NCBI RefSeq assembly: GCF_006874475.1
Contig: NZ_VIRM01000013.1
Span: 1 to 64,000, forward strand
DNA length: 64,000 bases
Reading direction: 5' to 3'
Origin: Microbispora hainanensis
GTDB lineage: Bacteria > Actinomycetota > Actinomycetes > Streptosporangiales > Streptosporangiaceae
The position numbers were made by a program, and so were the translations under genes. Below the pieces are notes generated by a model, which worked only from the letters and a program-made list of their open reading frames with translations, did no database searches and had not been told where the DNA came from. Positions 1 through 8,425 of this stretch are shown here, in pieces (positions within the stretch are counted from its first letter, which is position 1; every line of letters begins with the position of its first letter).

Positions 1-17
1 TGGTGGTGCACAGCCGA

Positions 18-33
18 GTCTAGGGCCCTAGAC
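18..33. promoter_or_regulatory. 16-bp perfect palindrome
   Basis: GTCTAGGGCCCTAGAC is a perfect palindrome with no spacer. A TTGACA hexamer (53-58) lies 20 bp to the right, but I see no convincing -10 element after it. It lies beyond the 3' end of the minus-strand 0.1-1.8 kb cluster, so it may be an operator for a gene outside the window. Function unknown. Confidence 0.35.
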
Positions 34-136
34 GAAATGCCGTCTATCCCTCTTGACAGTACGGTTTTGGCGGGTTTGCCAGTGGTTGGGTCCACGGCTC
101 GGATCGCCGAGCGCCGGTTGGGGACACCGCGCGGGC

Positions 137-412
137 TCACCGCGTCATTCCCGTCAGCAGGGCCGCCCAGATCTCGCGCGCCTGGGCGAGGGGCCAGCGG
201 TGGGTCTCGCGGATCTCGGGTGCGTCCTCGTTCTGGAGGGTGCGCCGGATGAACCCCTGTCCACCCGCCTGGCACAACTCGTACACCATGGCCAGGCAGT
301 CGCAGGTCCAGGCGAGCACGAGCACCCGGGTGCCGTCCGAGGGCTCGAACCAGGCCAGCTTCTTGCACCCGGGTTGCCGGCGATCGGGGACGTGCGCGCT
401 CACGCAGCTCAT
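137..412 (-). CDS. small conserved-type protein coupled to the RsbW-like ATPase
   Basis: This encodes 91 residues with no domain I can name. Several cysteines (C3, C17 and the WTCDC segment) give it a mildly metal- or redox-like look. The ATG overlaps the stop of the upstream ATPase gene as TGATG, a classic translational-coupling arrangement, so the two proteins are probably made together. A GTG three codons upstream is an alternative start. Small unannotated proteins of this kind are common beside HATPase_c_2/XRE pairs in actinomycetes. Function is unknown; an accessory role to the ATPase is inference from position only. Confidence 0.6.
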   Translation of the reverse strand: MSCVSAHVPDRRQPGCKKLAWFEPSDGTRVLVLAWTCDCLAMVYELCQAGGQGFIRRTLQNEDAPEIRETHRWPLAQAREIWAALLTGMTR

Positions 413-828
413 CACCGGCACGTCGCCTGTGCGGCGGCAGCGATCGGATCGACCTTGAGCAGCGCCCAGACGGTACGGCCAGCCTGGTTGCCGTACACGC
501 CCCAGTTGTCGGCCAGAGAGGCGACCAGCAGCAGCCCCCGGCCACCCTCGTCATCGCTGGGCCGGACGAGCCGGGGAAGGCCGGGGCCGCCCTCGTCGGC
601 GACGCCGAGCCAGACCTGATCGGGTTCGGCCTGGATGCTGACGATGAACTTGCCGCCGAACCGGGCCGAGGCGGTGTGCCGGACGGCGTTGGTCGCCAGT
701 TCGCTCACGATGAGTTCGGCCTGCTCCACCACGGGCCAGGCACCGAGGGTTCCGGTGATGAAGCGGCGGGCTTCGGTGACCGAGGCGGGACGACCGAGGA
801 AGTGCCGGGATAGGCGCCAAGGGGCCAT
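412..828 (-). CDS. ATP-binding protein, anti-sigma factor (RsbW/HATPase_c_2) type
   Basis: The 138-residue protein is a single GHKL ATPase domain. The N box is in SELATNAVRHT, the G1 box is DEGGPG and the G2 box is GGRGLLL, in the right order and spacing for the RsbW/SpoIIAB-like family of serine kinases and anti-sigma factors. Such stand-alone domains are very numerous in actinomycetes and few have known partners. The start at 828 is preferred because GGAG lies 8 bp upstream; an ATG at 861 is in frame but has a Shine-Dalgarno too close to it. It sits between the XRE/DUF5753 gene (upstream, 924-1766) and the small coupled gene, a frequent actinomycete trio. Confidence 0.85.
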   Translation of the reverse strand: MAPWRLSRHFLGRPASVTEARRFITGTLGAWPVVEQAELIVSELATNAVRHTASARFGGKFIVSIQAEPDQVWLGVADEGGPGLPRLVRPSDDEGGRGLLLVASLADNWGVYGNQAGRTVWALLKVDPIAAAAQATCR

Positions 829-909
829 GGGAGACGCTCCGTCGTATAGGGGGCTAGACATGCCTTGACTGGAGCGTATGACCAACGCTAGAAGGTTCTC
901 AAGGAATAC

Positions 910-925
910 GACGCATAAATGCGTC
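910..925. promoter_or_regulatory. inverted repeat between XRE and ATPase genes
   Basis: GACGCAT-AA-ATGCGTC has perfect 7-bp arms. It spans the stop codon of the XRE gene and the short gap before the ATPase gene. It is a candidate operator for a second promoter in front of the ATPase gene; no T-tract supports a terminator reading. Confidence 0.4.
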
Positions 926-1766
926 AGTTATCGAGCTGCTTCGCCAGCTCCCGGAAGTCCGCCGCGATCTCACCCAGCAGCGCCCGCAACTCGTCCCCGT
1001 ACACGGCCGCGCCCGCGAACGCCTCGAACGCCTCTTCATGAGCGCCGATCTCGGCCGCCTCCGTCAGGGTGAGGTCACCGGTCAGGCTCTCCACCACGCT
1101 CACCGACCCGTCGAAGATGGAGAATCCGTGCAGCGGGAAGGCCGGAGCCTCTGTCTTCCACGGCACGACCCCGAGCCGGACATGCGGCAGCGTCGACACC
1201 TGAGCTAACCGGTCAAGCTGCGCCAGCATCAACGACGGAGACCCCGGCCACGTACGCACCGCACCCTCAGCCAGCACGAACGCGAACCGCCGGCCCTCCT
1301 CAAACAGCACCGCTTGAGCATCGACCCGTACAGCCGCCGCCTTGGCCGCATCGTCCTCATCCACATCCCGGCCAAGTGCCACCGCCAGCCGCGCATACTC
1401 CGCCGTCTGCAACAGTGCGGGGATCATTGCCGAGGAGAAGACGGCCAGCCACTTGGACGAGCGCACCCGCGCAGCGTTCGCCGACTCCCGGCCAGCAAGC
1501 CCACCTTTGAGCCGCGATACCTCGTCACGCAACCGCACGAGCAGCGCGTCCAACTCAGAGCGCGCGTCGTCATCGAGTTGAAGAGCTGCGGAAACTCGCT
1601 CAACTGTCTCCGGCGTCGGTAGTAGCCGCCCCGTCTCCATCCGAGAGATCGTCGGCTGAGCCACCCCAGCGCGCTGCGCTAGCTCCTTACCCGTCAACCC
1701 CGCATCCTTACGCAGCCGCCGCAGCAGCTCTCCCAGCTCCCGCAACCGATCCCGCCGCTCCTCCAT
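924..1766 (-). CDS. XRE-family regulator with C-terminal DUF5753 domain (Scr1-like)
   Basis: The 280-residue protein has an N-terminal helix-turn-helix of Cro/C1 type (about residues 10-65, with GKELAQRAGVAQPTISRMET as its core) followed by a long DUF5753-type region. Proteins of this layout are annotated as Scr1-family antitoxin-like regulators. In Streptomyces, relatives pair with small DUF397 proteins; no DUF397 gene is visible here, and the partner position is taken by the RsbW-like ATPase. The ATG at 1766 begins directly at the usual family start. It probably regulates its own operon, including the two downstream genes; the palindrome at 910-925 is one candidate site. Confidence 0.85.
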   Translation of the reverse strand: MEERRDRLRELGELLRRLRKDAGLTGKELAQRAGVAQPTISRMETGRLLPTPETVERVSAALQLDDDARSELDALLVRLRDEVSRLKGGLAGRESANAARVRSSKWLAVFSSAMIPALLQTAEYARLAVALGRDVDEDDAAKAAAVRVDAQAVLFEEGRRFAFVLAEGAVRTWPGSPSLMLAQLDRLAQVSTLPHVRLGVVPWKTEAPAFPLHGFSIFDGSVSVVESLTGDLTLTEAAEIGAHEEAFEAFAGAAVYGDELRALLGEIAADFRELAKQLDN

Positions 1767-2357
1767 GCTGGCGTTCTACCACCGGAGCTTGACCAAGTGG
1801 CCCACGGTCACTCGGAACTCTGCTGAATTGTGCTCATAGGGATCAAGCGGCGGCGCGGCGCGCCGCCGTACCTCCGGCCCTCCGCCCGCCCGCCGTCCGG
1901 GCATGCGGCCTGGGGGCCGGTCCCGGACGGCGGCGGGACACCGGGCCGGGCACCGCACGCCGGCCCCGCCGCACTTCCCGAACGCGCCGACCGGGGTTGC
2001 CGCGCCGCCGCACAGATGCAGCCCTACGATCGCCACTGCATGGCTGGACGCCGCACGTGGTTGGGGGCGATCGACGATCCAGGGTTCGTTCCTCACCCTG
2101 GCTCACCGAGGAACGTGGCTGATCACCGCGTGCAGTCGCCCGGCCTAGCCCGCTGGGCCACGCCCACGTGAATTTCCTGGGCCGCTATGCCATCGCTTCG
2201 TCCAGGCCTTCCGAGGGACTGCGCGAACTCGGCGAGATCCCCGATCTTCCCGAGATCAACAGCGGCGCGGTGCGAGGGGAGAGCTGACGGACAGCCATCC
2301 CCGTGGAAGCCGATCAGCGAGTCAGGTCTGTGTCGCGTTCAACGAGGTAGACGTTCG
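1767..2357. other. gene-free stretch with a degraded repeat
   Basis: No convincing gene is present in these 590 bp; open frames here are arginine-rich GC-bias artefacts. On the minus strand around 2040-2115 the DNA resembles 12695-12775 (shared start GGTGAGCCAGGG, then readings like NEPWIVDRP versus NGAWTIDHP), so both look like decayed copies of one ancestral sequence. Confidence 0.4.
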
Positions 2358-2792
2358 TCAGCTCAGGCAGAACTCGTTGCCCTCGATGTCCTGCATCACG
2401 AGGCACGACTCGTTTTCTTCATCGGCGGGCAGGAGCCGCACGCGTTTCGCGCCGAGAGGGATCAATCGTGCGCATTCGGCCTCGAGGGCTGCCAGGCGCT
2501 CTGCACCGACGAGTCCGGTGCCGACCCGCACGTCAAGGTGCAGCCGATTCTTGGCGACCTTGCTTTCGGGAACGCGCTGGAAGTACAGCCGCGGACCGAC
2601 ACCCGAGGGGTCGCTGCATGCGAACCATGAGTCCCGCTGCTCGGGCGGCAGCGTGCGATTGAAGTCGTCCCAACTGGCGAACCCCTCAGGCGGCGCCGGC
2701 GCGACATACCCCAACACCTCGCACCAGAAGCGACCGACACGCTCAGGTGAAGCGCAATCGAAGGCGACTTGAATCTGCTTAACGGATACCAT
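2358..2792 (-). CDS. VOC (glyoxalase/bleomycin resistance fold) family protein
   Basis: The 144-residue protein has the paired beta-alpha-beta layout of vicinal-oxygen-chelate proteins: VSVKQIQVAFDCASPERVGRFW at the start and an ending IEGNEFCLS that matches the usual DPEGNEFCL finish with its metal-ligand glutamate. Members range from glyoxalases to dioxygenases and antibiotic-binding proteins, so substrate cannot be given. The ATG at 2792 begins the recognisable fold; the frame stays open upstream to 3092, but that part is low-complexity. It is a single gene flanked by mobile-element remnants, so it may be cargo. Confidence 0.8.
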   Translation of the reverse strand: MVSVKQIQVAFDCASPERVGRFWCEVLGYVAPAPPEGFASWDDFNRTLPPEQRDSWFACSDPSGVGPRLYFQRVPESKVAKNRLHLDVRVGTGLVGAERLAALEAECARLIPLGAKRVRLLPADEENESCLVMQDIEGNEFCLS

Positions 2793-2884
2793 GGGAAAAT
2801 CCTGCCATAGATCACTATGCATACCGTAATCGCCCATCGTGCACCCTGGCCGGATTGGCGAAGTCCTGAAAAGATCCACACCTC

Positions 2885-3295
2885 CAGCCTGAACGCCTCG
2901 CCCGTCGAAGGGTCCTGGTGCAGGTCTGGGCGCTCGACCCCCAGCGGATGGAACTGTCCTTCGGCCGGGCGCTGTTCGGCTCCCGGTACGCCGCCGATCC
3001 GAAGGAGTGCGCCGACCTGCTCGATGAGGCGGTCTCGGTGATGCAGGAGCGGGCCGACCGGTTCGCCGGCCTCCAGCGCTCCCACACACCAACCCCCGCT
3101 GACCCGTTCGTCCTGGTGCTCGTGGACGAGGTGGCGTTCCTGACCGCCTACCAATCCGACAAGCAGCTTCGCCAGCGCATCACGGCGGCCCTGGCCACTC
3201 TGACTACGCAAGGGCGCGCGGTGGGCGAGAGTGCTGAAGTCAATCCTGGTCTTAGGATCTCGCGTCCACATCACATGGAATGGCGCAGTTCGTAG
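2885..3295 (+). pseudogene. FtsK/SpoIIIE (TraB-like) DNA translocase fragment
   Basis: The reading frame contains LVQVWALDPQRMELSFGR, a region rich in acidic and helical residues, then PFVLVLVDEVAFLTAY, which is the Walker B region of FtsK/SpoIIIE motor proteins as found in actinomycete integrative and conjugative elements (AICEs). Homology stops near TLTTQGRAVG (about 3225), and no Walker A segment or N-terminal membrane part is present upstream. About 110 of several hundred residues survive, so it is a relic. AICE translocases move double-stranded DNA between mycelia. Together with the tRNA-Ala 3' fragment 600 bp downstream, it marks a decayed element. Confidence 0.75.
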
Positions 3296-3370
3296 CGGGG
3301 ATGATTAGGTTTAGTTGGATTCCCAGTGAATCAACGGCCTTTGTGTGCCGATGTAGATGGTTCTAGGTGC

Positions 3371-3570
3371 TCAAAGGAAAGAATGACTGTCACGGGAAGA
3401 GGTACCTTCGTGCTCGATCCTGAATACTCCAGGCTCAACTTCGACAGATCGTAGGCGAATGGATTCCTCTGTGCCTTCTGGCCAGACTGTCGAGGATGAC
3501 CATAGCGCCCCAGCGATTTTGTAGAGCGAGAGCTTGACCGCAGAAAGATCTACGTTCCTGAGACCCCCTT
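3371..3570 (-). pseudogene. possible remnant of an unknown protein
   Basis: The minus frame reads LRNVDLSAVKLSLYKIAGAL then a W-P-E segment and VEVEPGVFRIEHEG. This looks like real protein rather than GC-bias noise, and the base composition here is visibly less GC-rich than its neighbours. I cannot name the family. There is no good start with Shine-Dalgarno, so it is probably a 3' remnant. Confidence 0.3.
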
Positions 3571-3848
3571 CCTCCTCGCTGCTTGAGTGTCCCGGCCGTG
3601 CCCGTCGTGTCAAGGGCGCCTTCGGCTTCGCTGACCCTTGACACGACGGTCCCGTGGGGGTCGGCAGCTACGAGGAGGACGGGGGCGGTCCAGGAGACGG
3701 GCCGTGCCGGCCCTGTCCGGGCAAGGTCGGTGGCGTGATCGTCGTGCCATTAGCGTGCCATTAAGGGCGGTTAACGGGGGGCACTCACGGTCACTCGCGG
3801 GCTGTCGTTCGCCCAGGTCGGGGCCGTATCCCCTGGCGATCAGGCCGA

Positions 3849-3890
3849 TTTGCAAGCAGGAAGTCAGGGGTTCGAATCCCCTAGGCTCCA
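3849..3890 (+). tRNA. 3' fragment of tRNA-Ala(TGC); attachment-site scar
   Basis: Read 5' to 3' it gives an anticodon loop TTTGCAA (3849-3855), anticodon-stem 3' strand GCAGG, 5-nt variable region AAGTC, T-stem AGGGG, T-loop TTCGAAT, T-stem CCCCT, acceptor 3' strand AGGCTCC and discriminator A (3890). The 5' half (acceptor, D-arm, anticodon-stem 5' strand) is absent: the bases before 3849 do not pair. A break at the anticodon loop is typical of tyrosine-integrase elements that integrate into tRNA genes and leave an intact tRNA at one end and a 3' copy at the other. Confidence 0.8.
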
Positions 3891-3970
3891 CCTAATCGAA
3901 AGCCCAGGCCAGGGACCGTTTTCCCCGCCTGGGCTTTGATCGTTGATCGGCCTTCGCGCTCTTCCGTGCT
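3889..3970. repeat. direct repeat, copy 1 (tRNA-side terminator segment)
   Basis: The segment beginning CCACCTAATCGAAAGCCCAG and running through the hairpin to GGGCTTTGATCGTT is repeated at 8581-8662 with few differences through the hairpin and weaker similarity after it. The two copies bracket 4.7 kb containing the IS remnants, hemerythrin, OYE and LuxR genes. Confidence 0.7.
3899..3937 (+). terminator. intrinsic terminator following the tRNA fragment
   Basis: AAAGCCCAGGC (3899-3909) and GCCTGGGCTTT (3927-3937) form a perfect 11-bp stem around a 17-nt loop. It is probably the native terminator of the tRNA-Ala gene and would work in both directions. A near copy is at 8593-8630. Confidence 0.85.
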
Positions 3971-4015
3971 CGTTGCGTGCCCGATCCACTCTTGAGTTGT
4001 CCTCGCGCGAGGCTG

Positions 4016-4208
4016 TCGAGCTGCTTGGCCACCCGGGCGATCGCGCCGGGGCACCGCCGGTCTGCCGGCGGACCTCAAAGACCATGCGCACCGCGCGCTC
4101 GCGAAGCTCGTGAGGGTACTTCCTCGGGGCTGGCATCGTGACGTGATTCTCCCTTCCGCCAGCAGATGATGCTGGCTTCAGAGTCTCCACGAAGGTCGGA
4201 GTGGTTCA
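4016..4208 (-). mobile_element. IS3-family left end with truncated orfA
   Basis: The element terminus is at 4208 and starts TGAACCACTCCGACCTTCGT, an IS3-type inverted repeat. The orfA start (ATG at 4136) reads MPAPRKYPHELRERAVRMVF, the standard N-terminus of actinomycete IS3-family orfA (HTH region). After a shift of frame the family sequence continues as AIARVAKQL and then stops matching near 4016. Only the first 45-50 codons are left and orfB is absent. The terminus abuts the ISL3 transposase fragment precisely at 4208/4209, so this IS3 copy landed inside an ISL3 element before both were truncated. Confidence 0.8.
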
Positions 4209-4497
4209 CGGGCACCTGCTCACGGAACGTCCGCCGAGGGCATCCCCAATCCGGGCAGAGCAGACGCCGTACCTGCAGCGACACCACCACGACCCGCCGC
4301 CTGTCGGCCGGGACATCCGTGACCGTCCGGCTCGCGTAGCCGTGCACCCGGTCGGTCAGCGCCCCACATACCTGGCACGGCACCGGCTCGTCGCGAGTAC
4401 GCGCCATAACCCGAATGAGGTCGTCCACTACTCCCTCGATGACCAGGGCAGACAGCCCCGCGAACACCACATCCGTAAGATTGTCGATCTTGAGCAC
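4209..4497 (-). pseudogene. ISL3-family transposase, N-terminal fragment
   Basis: The frame reads VVFAGLSALVIEGVVDDL, then CQVCGALTDRVHGY and LLCPDWGCPRRTFREQVP, which is the zinc-binding N-terminal region (CxxC...C...C) of ISL3-family transposases. It ends exactly where the IS3 terminus begins, so the DDE catalytic domain is missing. The likely start is the GTG at 4497; the frame is open up to an ATG at 4572. It is non-functional as a transposase. Confidence 0.85.
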
Positions 4498-4713
4498 GGC
4501 CCAGCCTGGCAGCTGATCACTCGGCGTCACCACCGGATACGGGCCAGAGTCGTTGTTCTTACAGTCCCGCATGCGGGCCTATCGAAAACGCTGGAAACAG
4601 CAACGTCAGCAGGCAGGCGGTTGAGGGACGACCGAGCTAAGATCACTCAAGTTTCGATGAGAATCGCTCAACCTTGGCTGCGACAGAACAGTTTCAGGGA
4701 TTCCCACGTCACG

Positions 4714-5145
4714 TCAGGCCGGACCGGGCAGCTGGTTGAGCGCGGCCACAAGCTGCTCCTCCTCGTAGTCGAAGTGGCTTTCCAGCTCAGCGGTCAGACG
4801 GTCGAGATCGGCCCGGAGCTGCCGGAGATCCTCCCGCCTGAGGGCCTCGGTCAGGTCATGGTAGATGCGTGCCACTACGACATGCTCATCTCTCAGCTTC
4901 TCCAGAACGGGCCGCAGCGTGGGGAAGTGCTGTTCGAGTAGGGGAAAGCCGATGTGGTCCTCACCCTGGTGATGCTCGTGGAGGGCTTCGCAGAAGGTGA
5001 GGCAGTGGGTTTTGAGGTCCATGTCCAGCTGCGGCGGGTGGCCGGCGGCCTGAGCACGCAAGGTGGCGAGCTGGTCGCGGAAGCGGGCGTGGATGGCGAT
5101 CAGCTCGTTGCCCACGGCGAGGGCGCGCTGAAGGTCGTCGGCCAT
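4714..5145 (-). CDS. hemerythrin HHE-domain protein
   Basis: The 143-residue helical protein has the metal-ligand pattern of hemerythrin-like domains: His near position 19, an HEHHQGEDH segment near 55-63, DEHVVVARI near 85 and HFDYEEEQL near 125. These domains bind a di-iron centre and sense or handle oxygen, NO or oxidants. The ATG lies one base after the stop of the ene-reductase gene (TGACATG), so the two are translationally coupled and probably share a redox-stress role. That joint role is inference. Confidence 0.85.
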   Translation of the reverse strand: MADDLQRALAVGNELIAIHARFRDQLATLRAQAAGHPPQLDMDLKTHCLTFCEALHEHHQGEDHIGFPLLEQHFPTLRPVLEKLRDEHVVVARIYHDLTEALRREDLRQLRADLDRLTAELESHFDYEEEQLVAALNQLPGPA

Positions 5146-5146
5146 G

Positions 5147-6214
5147 TCAGCGGGCCAGCGGCGGGTAGTCGGTGTAACCTCGACGGTCGCCGCCGTAGAA
5201 GGTTTCGGGGTCCGGCTCGTTGTACGGCCCGCCGGCTCGGATGCGGGCGGGCAGGTCGGGGTTGGCCAGCCACAGTCCGCCGAGGGCGATGACGTCGGCG
5301 ACGGGCAGCGCTGCCTCGGCCTCCTCGGCGGAGGCGAACATCCCCGCTACGGGCTTGATCCCGGTGTGCGGATTGAGCATGAGCGTACCCGGCCAGACCG
5401 ATCGCAGGTGCTCGGTCAGGGGCCGGTTACCGATCTCCAGGAGGTGGACGTAGGCCAGGTCAGGCCGCAGGGCGCCTAGGAGCGAGGTGTACAACGCCGA
5501 CGGGTCGCGCTCCTCGATGCCGTTGTAGGGGTTGCCCGGTGACAGACGGATGCCGGTCCGCTCGGGCCCGATGGCGTCGGCCACCGCGTGGGTGACGTCG
5601 AGGGCGAAGCGGGTCCGCTCGCCGTACTCGTCGTCACGCAGGTTGACGTTGTCGGACAGGAACTGGTGGATCAGGTACCCGTTGGCGGCGTGCAGCTCGA
5701 CCCCGTCGAACCCGGCAGCCATCGCGTTGCGTGCCGCGGCGACGAAGTCGGCGATCGTCTCGGCGATCTCCTGCAGCGTCAGCGCGTGCGGGGTGGGGTG
5801 GTCGAGCTGCTCCCCGGTGTAGCTGATCATGTGGCCGCCGGAGGGCACCGCCGACGGGGCCACGGGTAGCCGCCCATCCGGGTAGAGGCTGGAATGGGCA
5901 ACCCGGCCGCTGTGCCAGAGCTGGGCGAAGATACGTCCGGCACGATCGTGCACGGCGTCGGTCACCTTCCGCCATGAAGCCACCTGCTCGTCGGTGTGCA
6001 GGCCGGGCGTGTTGATGGCACCCTGGCCGATGACCGACGGCTGGATGCCCTCGGTAATGATCAGTCCAGCGCCCGCGCGCTGGGCGTAGTACTCCACCAT
6101 CAGCTCGGAGGCCAGGCCGTCGTAGGAGCGGCTGCGGGTCATGGGCGACATGGCCAGGCGGTTGGGCAGGTCCAGCTTGCCCAGGGTGACGCTGTCGAAA
6201 AGGCTCTTCGTCAT
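5147..6214 (-). CDS. old yellow enzyme family FMN-dependent alkene reductase
   Basis: The 355-residue protein spans the whole TIM-barrel of NADH:flavin oxidoreductases. It has LDLPNRLAMSPMTRSRS at the N-terminus, the FAQLWHSGRVAH segment, GFDGVELHAANGYLIHQFLS with the substrate-binding region, NLRDDEYG, and the phosphate-binding end around VIALGGLWLANPDLPAR. OYE enzymes reduce activated C=C bonds of enones, nitroesters and quinones with NAD(P)H. The ATG at 6214 is the normal family start. It is divergent from a LuxR/AAA regulator 66 bp away, a probable controller. Confidence 0.92.
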   Translation of the reverse strand: MTKSLFDSVTLGKLDLPNRLAMSPMTRSRSYDGLASELMVEYYAQRAGAGLIITEGIQPSVIGQGAINTPGLHTDEQVASWRKVTDAVHDRAGRIFAQLWHSGRVAHSSLYPDGRLPVAPSAVPSGGHMISYTGEQLDHPTPHALTLQEIAETIADFVAAARNAMAAGFDGVELHAANGYLIHQFLSDNVNLRDDEYGERTRFALDVTHAVADAIGPERTGIRLSPGNPYNGIEERDPSALYTSLLGALRPDLAYVHLLEIGNRPLTEHLRSVWPGTLMLNPHTGIKPVAGMFASAEEAEAALPVADVIALGGLWLANPDLPARIRAGGPYNEPDPETFYGGDRRGYTDYPPLAR

Positions 6215-6280
6215 GGCTCCGACGCTACGGACGGGACTACTGGGGCCGATTCCGTAGCGCCACTGGATAGCGTTACCGAT

Positions 6281-8425
6281 GTGCATGAGGAGGAAAGGGC
6301 AGAGCTCCTGGCCGCCGCCGAGCGTACGGCAGCCGGTGCCAGCGCCGCCGTCATCGTGTACGGCGAGCCGGGCATCGGCAAGACCACGCTGCTGAACGGA
6401 GTGTCGGCGACGATGCGGATCGGCGGGATCGAGGCAGAGGCGGCCCTGCCGTACGCGGCGCTGGACCGGCTGCTGCGCCTCGCGCGGATCGAGGCCCTGC
6501 CGCACGTCCTGCGGGACCTGGTGATCAGGCCGGAGGAGAATCCGTACCTGGTCGGCCTCGCGATCGTCACTCTGCTGTCGGACCTGGCCCCCGTGACGGT
6601 CTTGATCGACGACGCGCATCGGCTGGACCGGCAGTCGGCCGAGGCGTTGCTGTTTGCCGCGAGACGGCTGGACGCCGATGGCATCAGCATGATCTTCGCC
6701 GCCGAGCACGGTTTCGACGCGCCCGGTCTGCGCGCACTCGCCCTGGATCGCTCGGCGGACGCGGCGGGCCTGCTGGACGGCATCGAGCTGAATCCGCAGG
6801 TAAAAGTCAGGCTCCTGCAGGAGGCGGACGGCAATCCGCTGGCGCTGCTGGAGTTCGCCCGCGCGCTCACTGCCGAGCAACGCCTCGGCCAGGTCTTGCC
6901 CGTGTCCGTGCTGCCCGCGAGCAACGCCGTGCTGGCCAGGTTCGGACATCGCATCGCCACGGCCGTGCCGTACGAGAGCCGGTTGTTGCTGACCCTGGCC
7001 GCCGCCGAGCGGGACGGCGACCTGGCGACCGTCATGTCCGCCGCGGCAGCGCTCGGCTTATCGGAACGCGACCTGGCCGGAGCCGAAGGGGCGCTGAGGG
7101 TGAGCGGGATACGGCTCGCTTTCCGCCATCCCTTGGAGCGCAGTGCGGCCTACTACCTGGTCCCGCTGACCGACCGGCTGCGGGTTCATCGCGTACTGGC
7201 GGAGACGAGCGCGGATCCGATCCGCCGCCTCGGACACCTCACCGCGGCCACGCTCACTCCCGACGAGCAGGTCGCGGCCGAGCTGGAAGATCTCGCACGG
7301 CGCGCCGATCCGGCACTCGCGGCCTGCATGCTCGACCACGCGGCGCAGATCAGCCCGTTTCCGGCGGAGCGGACCCGGCGCAGCAGCGAGGCGGCGAGGA
7401 ACTTGCTGCGCTCCGACGACTACGAGCGCGCGTTGCCGCGCTTGGCCGGGCACGCCAGCGTCCGCGACGCCCTGCTCGCCGGAGACGAGCAGGCCGCCCT
7501 GGCCCTGGCGACCAAGCAGATCGACGAGCTGCGCGAGCGCGGCACGCCGGGCGAGTTGCCCGGCATCCTGGGCCTGCTCGCGCAGGCCCAGATCGCGGCC
7601 GGCCAGTACGGCGAGGCCCGGGCCGCCCTCGACGAGGCGGCCGAGATCGCCGGCGCCACCGGTGGGAGCGAGCCGTCCGCCGAGCGGCTGGCGGAGATCG
7701 CCGCCATCCAGGGAGACGCTTCGGGCCAGCCGGGGCTACTGGCGCTTGGGCAGGGCCGCTACGAGGAGGCGCTCCCACACCTGCAGGCGGCCTGGCGGGC
7801 ACGGCCCGAGGCCATGACGGTCGCCGCCGACCTGGTGGAGGCCGCGGTCCGGGCGGGCCGGCCGGAACTCGCTGCCGAACCGCTGGACCGGCTCACTGCC
7901 TGGGCCCGGGCTGGAGGCCGGCCCTGGGCCCAGGCTGTCGCGCTTCGTGCCCGCGCTCTGGTGTCCCCCGCGGAGGAGGCGGGGGAGCTCCTGGCGAGAG
8001 CCGTCCACCTGCACGAAGGGGCAGGCCGCCCGTTCGAGCAGGCACGGACGGCGCTGCTGTTCGGCCAGTGGTTGCGACGAGCGGGACGCAAGGCCGAGTC
8101 GAGGCACCCCCTGCAGTTGGCCGCGGAACAGTTCGCCCGCCTCGGCGCCACGCCGTGGGCCGAGCGTGCCCGCGGCGAACTGCGCGCGGCAGGAGCGCCG
8201 ACCATGACCGCCGCCTCGCCGGACGAGGACCCACTCGGTGGGCTGACCCCGCAGGAGCGCCGGATCGTCCGGCTGGCCGCAGCAGGTGTCAGCAACCGCG
8301 AGATCGCTGCGCAGCTTTTCCTCAGCACCCGCACGGTTGAATACCACCTCTACCGCGCCTACCCCAAGCTCGGTGTCAACTCGCGCCAAGATCTTCGCCG
8401 GAAGATCTCCCGGCGAAGTTCTTGA
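6281..8425 (+). CDS. LuxR-family regulator with N-terminal AAA/ATPase module
   Basis: This encodes about 714 residues. Walker A is GEPGIGKTTLL near residue 20, followed soon by LPYAALDRLL, Walker B as VTVLIDDAHRLD near 105, a long TPR-like helical middle, and a C-terminal LuxR helix-turn-helix (LTPQERRIVRLAAAGVSN...REIAAQLFLSTRTVEYHLYR). These are large ATP-binding LuxR (LAL/MalT-like) regulators. It is shorter than the usual 850-950 residues, mainly because the stretch between Walker A and the LPYAAL motif is cut. The GTG at 6281 is chosen because the motif-bearing part begins there; the frame is open upstream, over the OYE gene. It probably acts on the OYE-hemerythrin pair. Confidence 0.85.
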   Translation: MHEEERAELLAAAERTAAGASAAVIVYGEPGIGKTTLLNGVSATMRIGGIEAEAALPYAALDRLLRLARIEALPHVLRDLVIRPEENPYLVGLAIVTLLSDLAPVTVLIDDAHRLDRQSAEALLFAARRLDADGISMIFAAEHGFDAPGLRALALDRSADAAGLLDGIELNPQVKVRLLQEADGNPLALLEFARALTAEQRLGQVLPVSVLPASNAVLARFGHRIATAVPYESRLLLTLAAAERDGDLATVMSAAAALGLSERDLAGAEGALRVSGIRLAFRHPLERSAAYYLVPLTDRLRVHRVLAETSADPIRRLGHLTAATLTPDEQVAAELEDLARRADPALAACMLDHAAQISPFPAERTRRSSEAARNLLRSDDYERALPRLAGHASVRDALLAGDEQAALALATKQIDELRERGTPGELPGILGLLAQAQIAAGQYGEARAALDEAAEIAGATGGSEPSAERLAEIAAIQGDASGQPGLLALGQGRYEEALPHLQAAWRARPEAMTVAADLVEAAVRAGRPELAAEPLDRLTAWARAGGRPWAQAVALRARALVSPAEEAGELLARAVHLHEGAGRPFEQARTALLFGQWLRRAGRKAESRHPLQLAAEQFARLGATPWAERARGELRAAGAPTMTAASPDEDPLGGLTPQERRIVRLAAAGVSNREIAAQLFLSTRTVEYHLYRAYPKLGVNSRQDLRRKISRRSS

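Noticed and set aside
1776-2106. Possible small minus-strand proteins in the 1.8-2.1 kb gap
   Set aside because: Arg/Pro/Gly-rich, no Shine-Dalgarno, two frames equally open; treated as decayed repeat instead.
3780-3890. Complete tRNA gene
   Set aside because: The 5' half (acceptor, D-arm, anticodon-stem 5' strand) is absent; bases before 3849 cannot pair with GCAGG or AGGCTCC.
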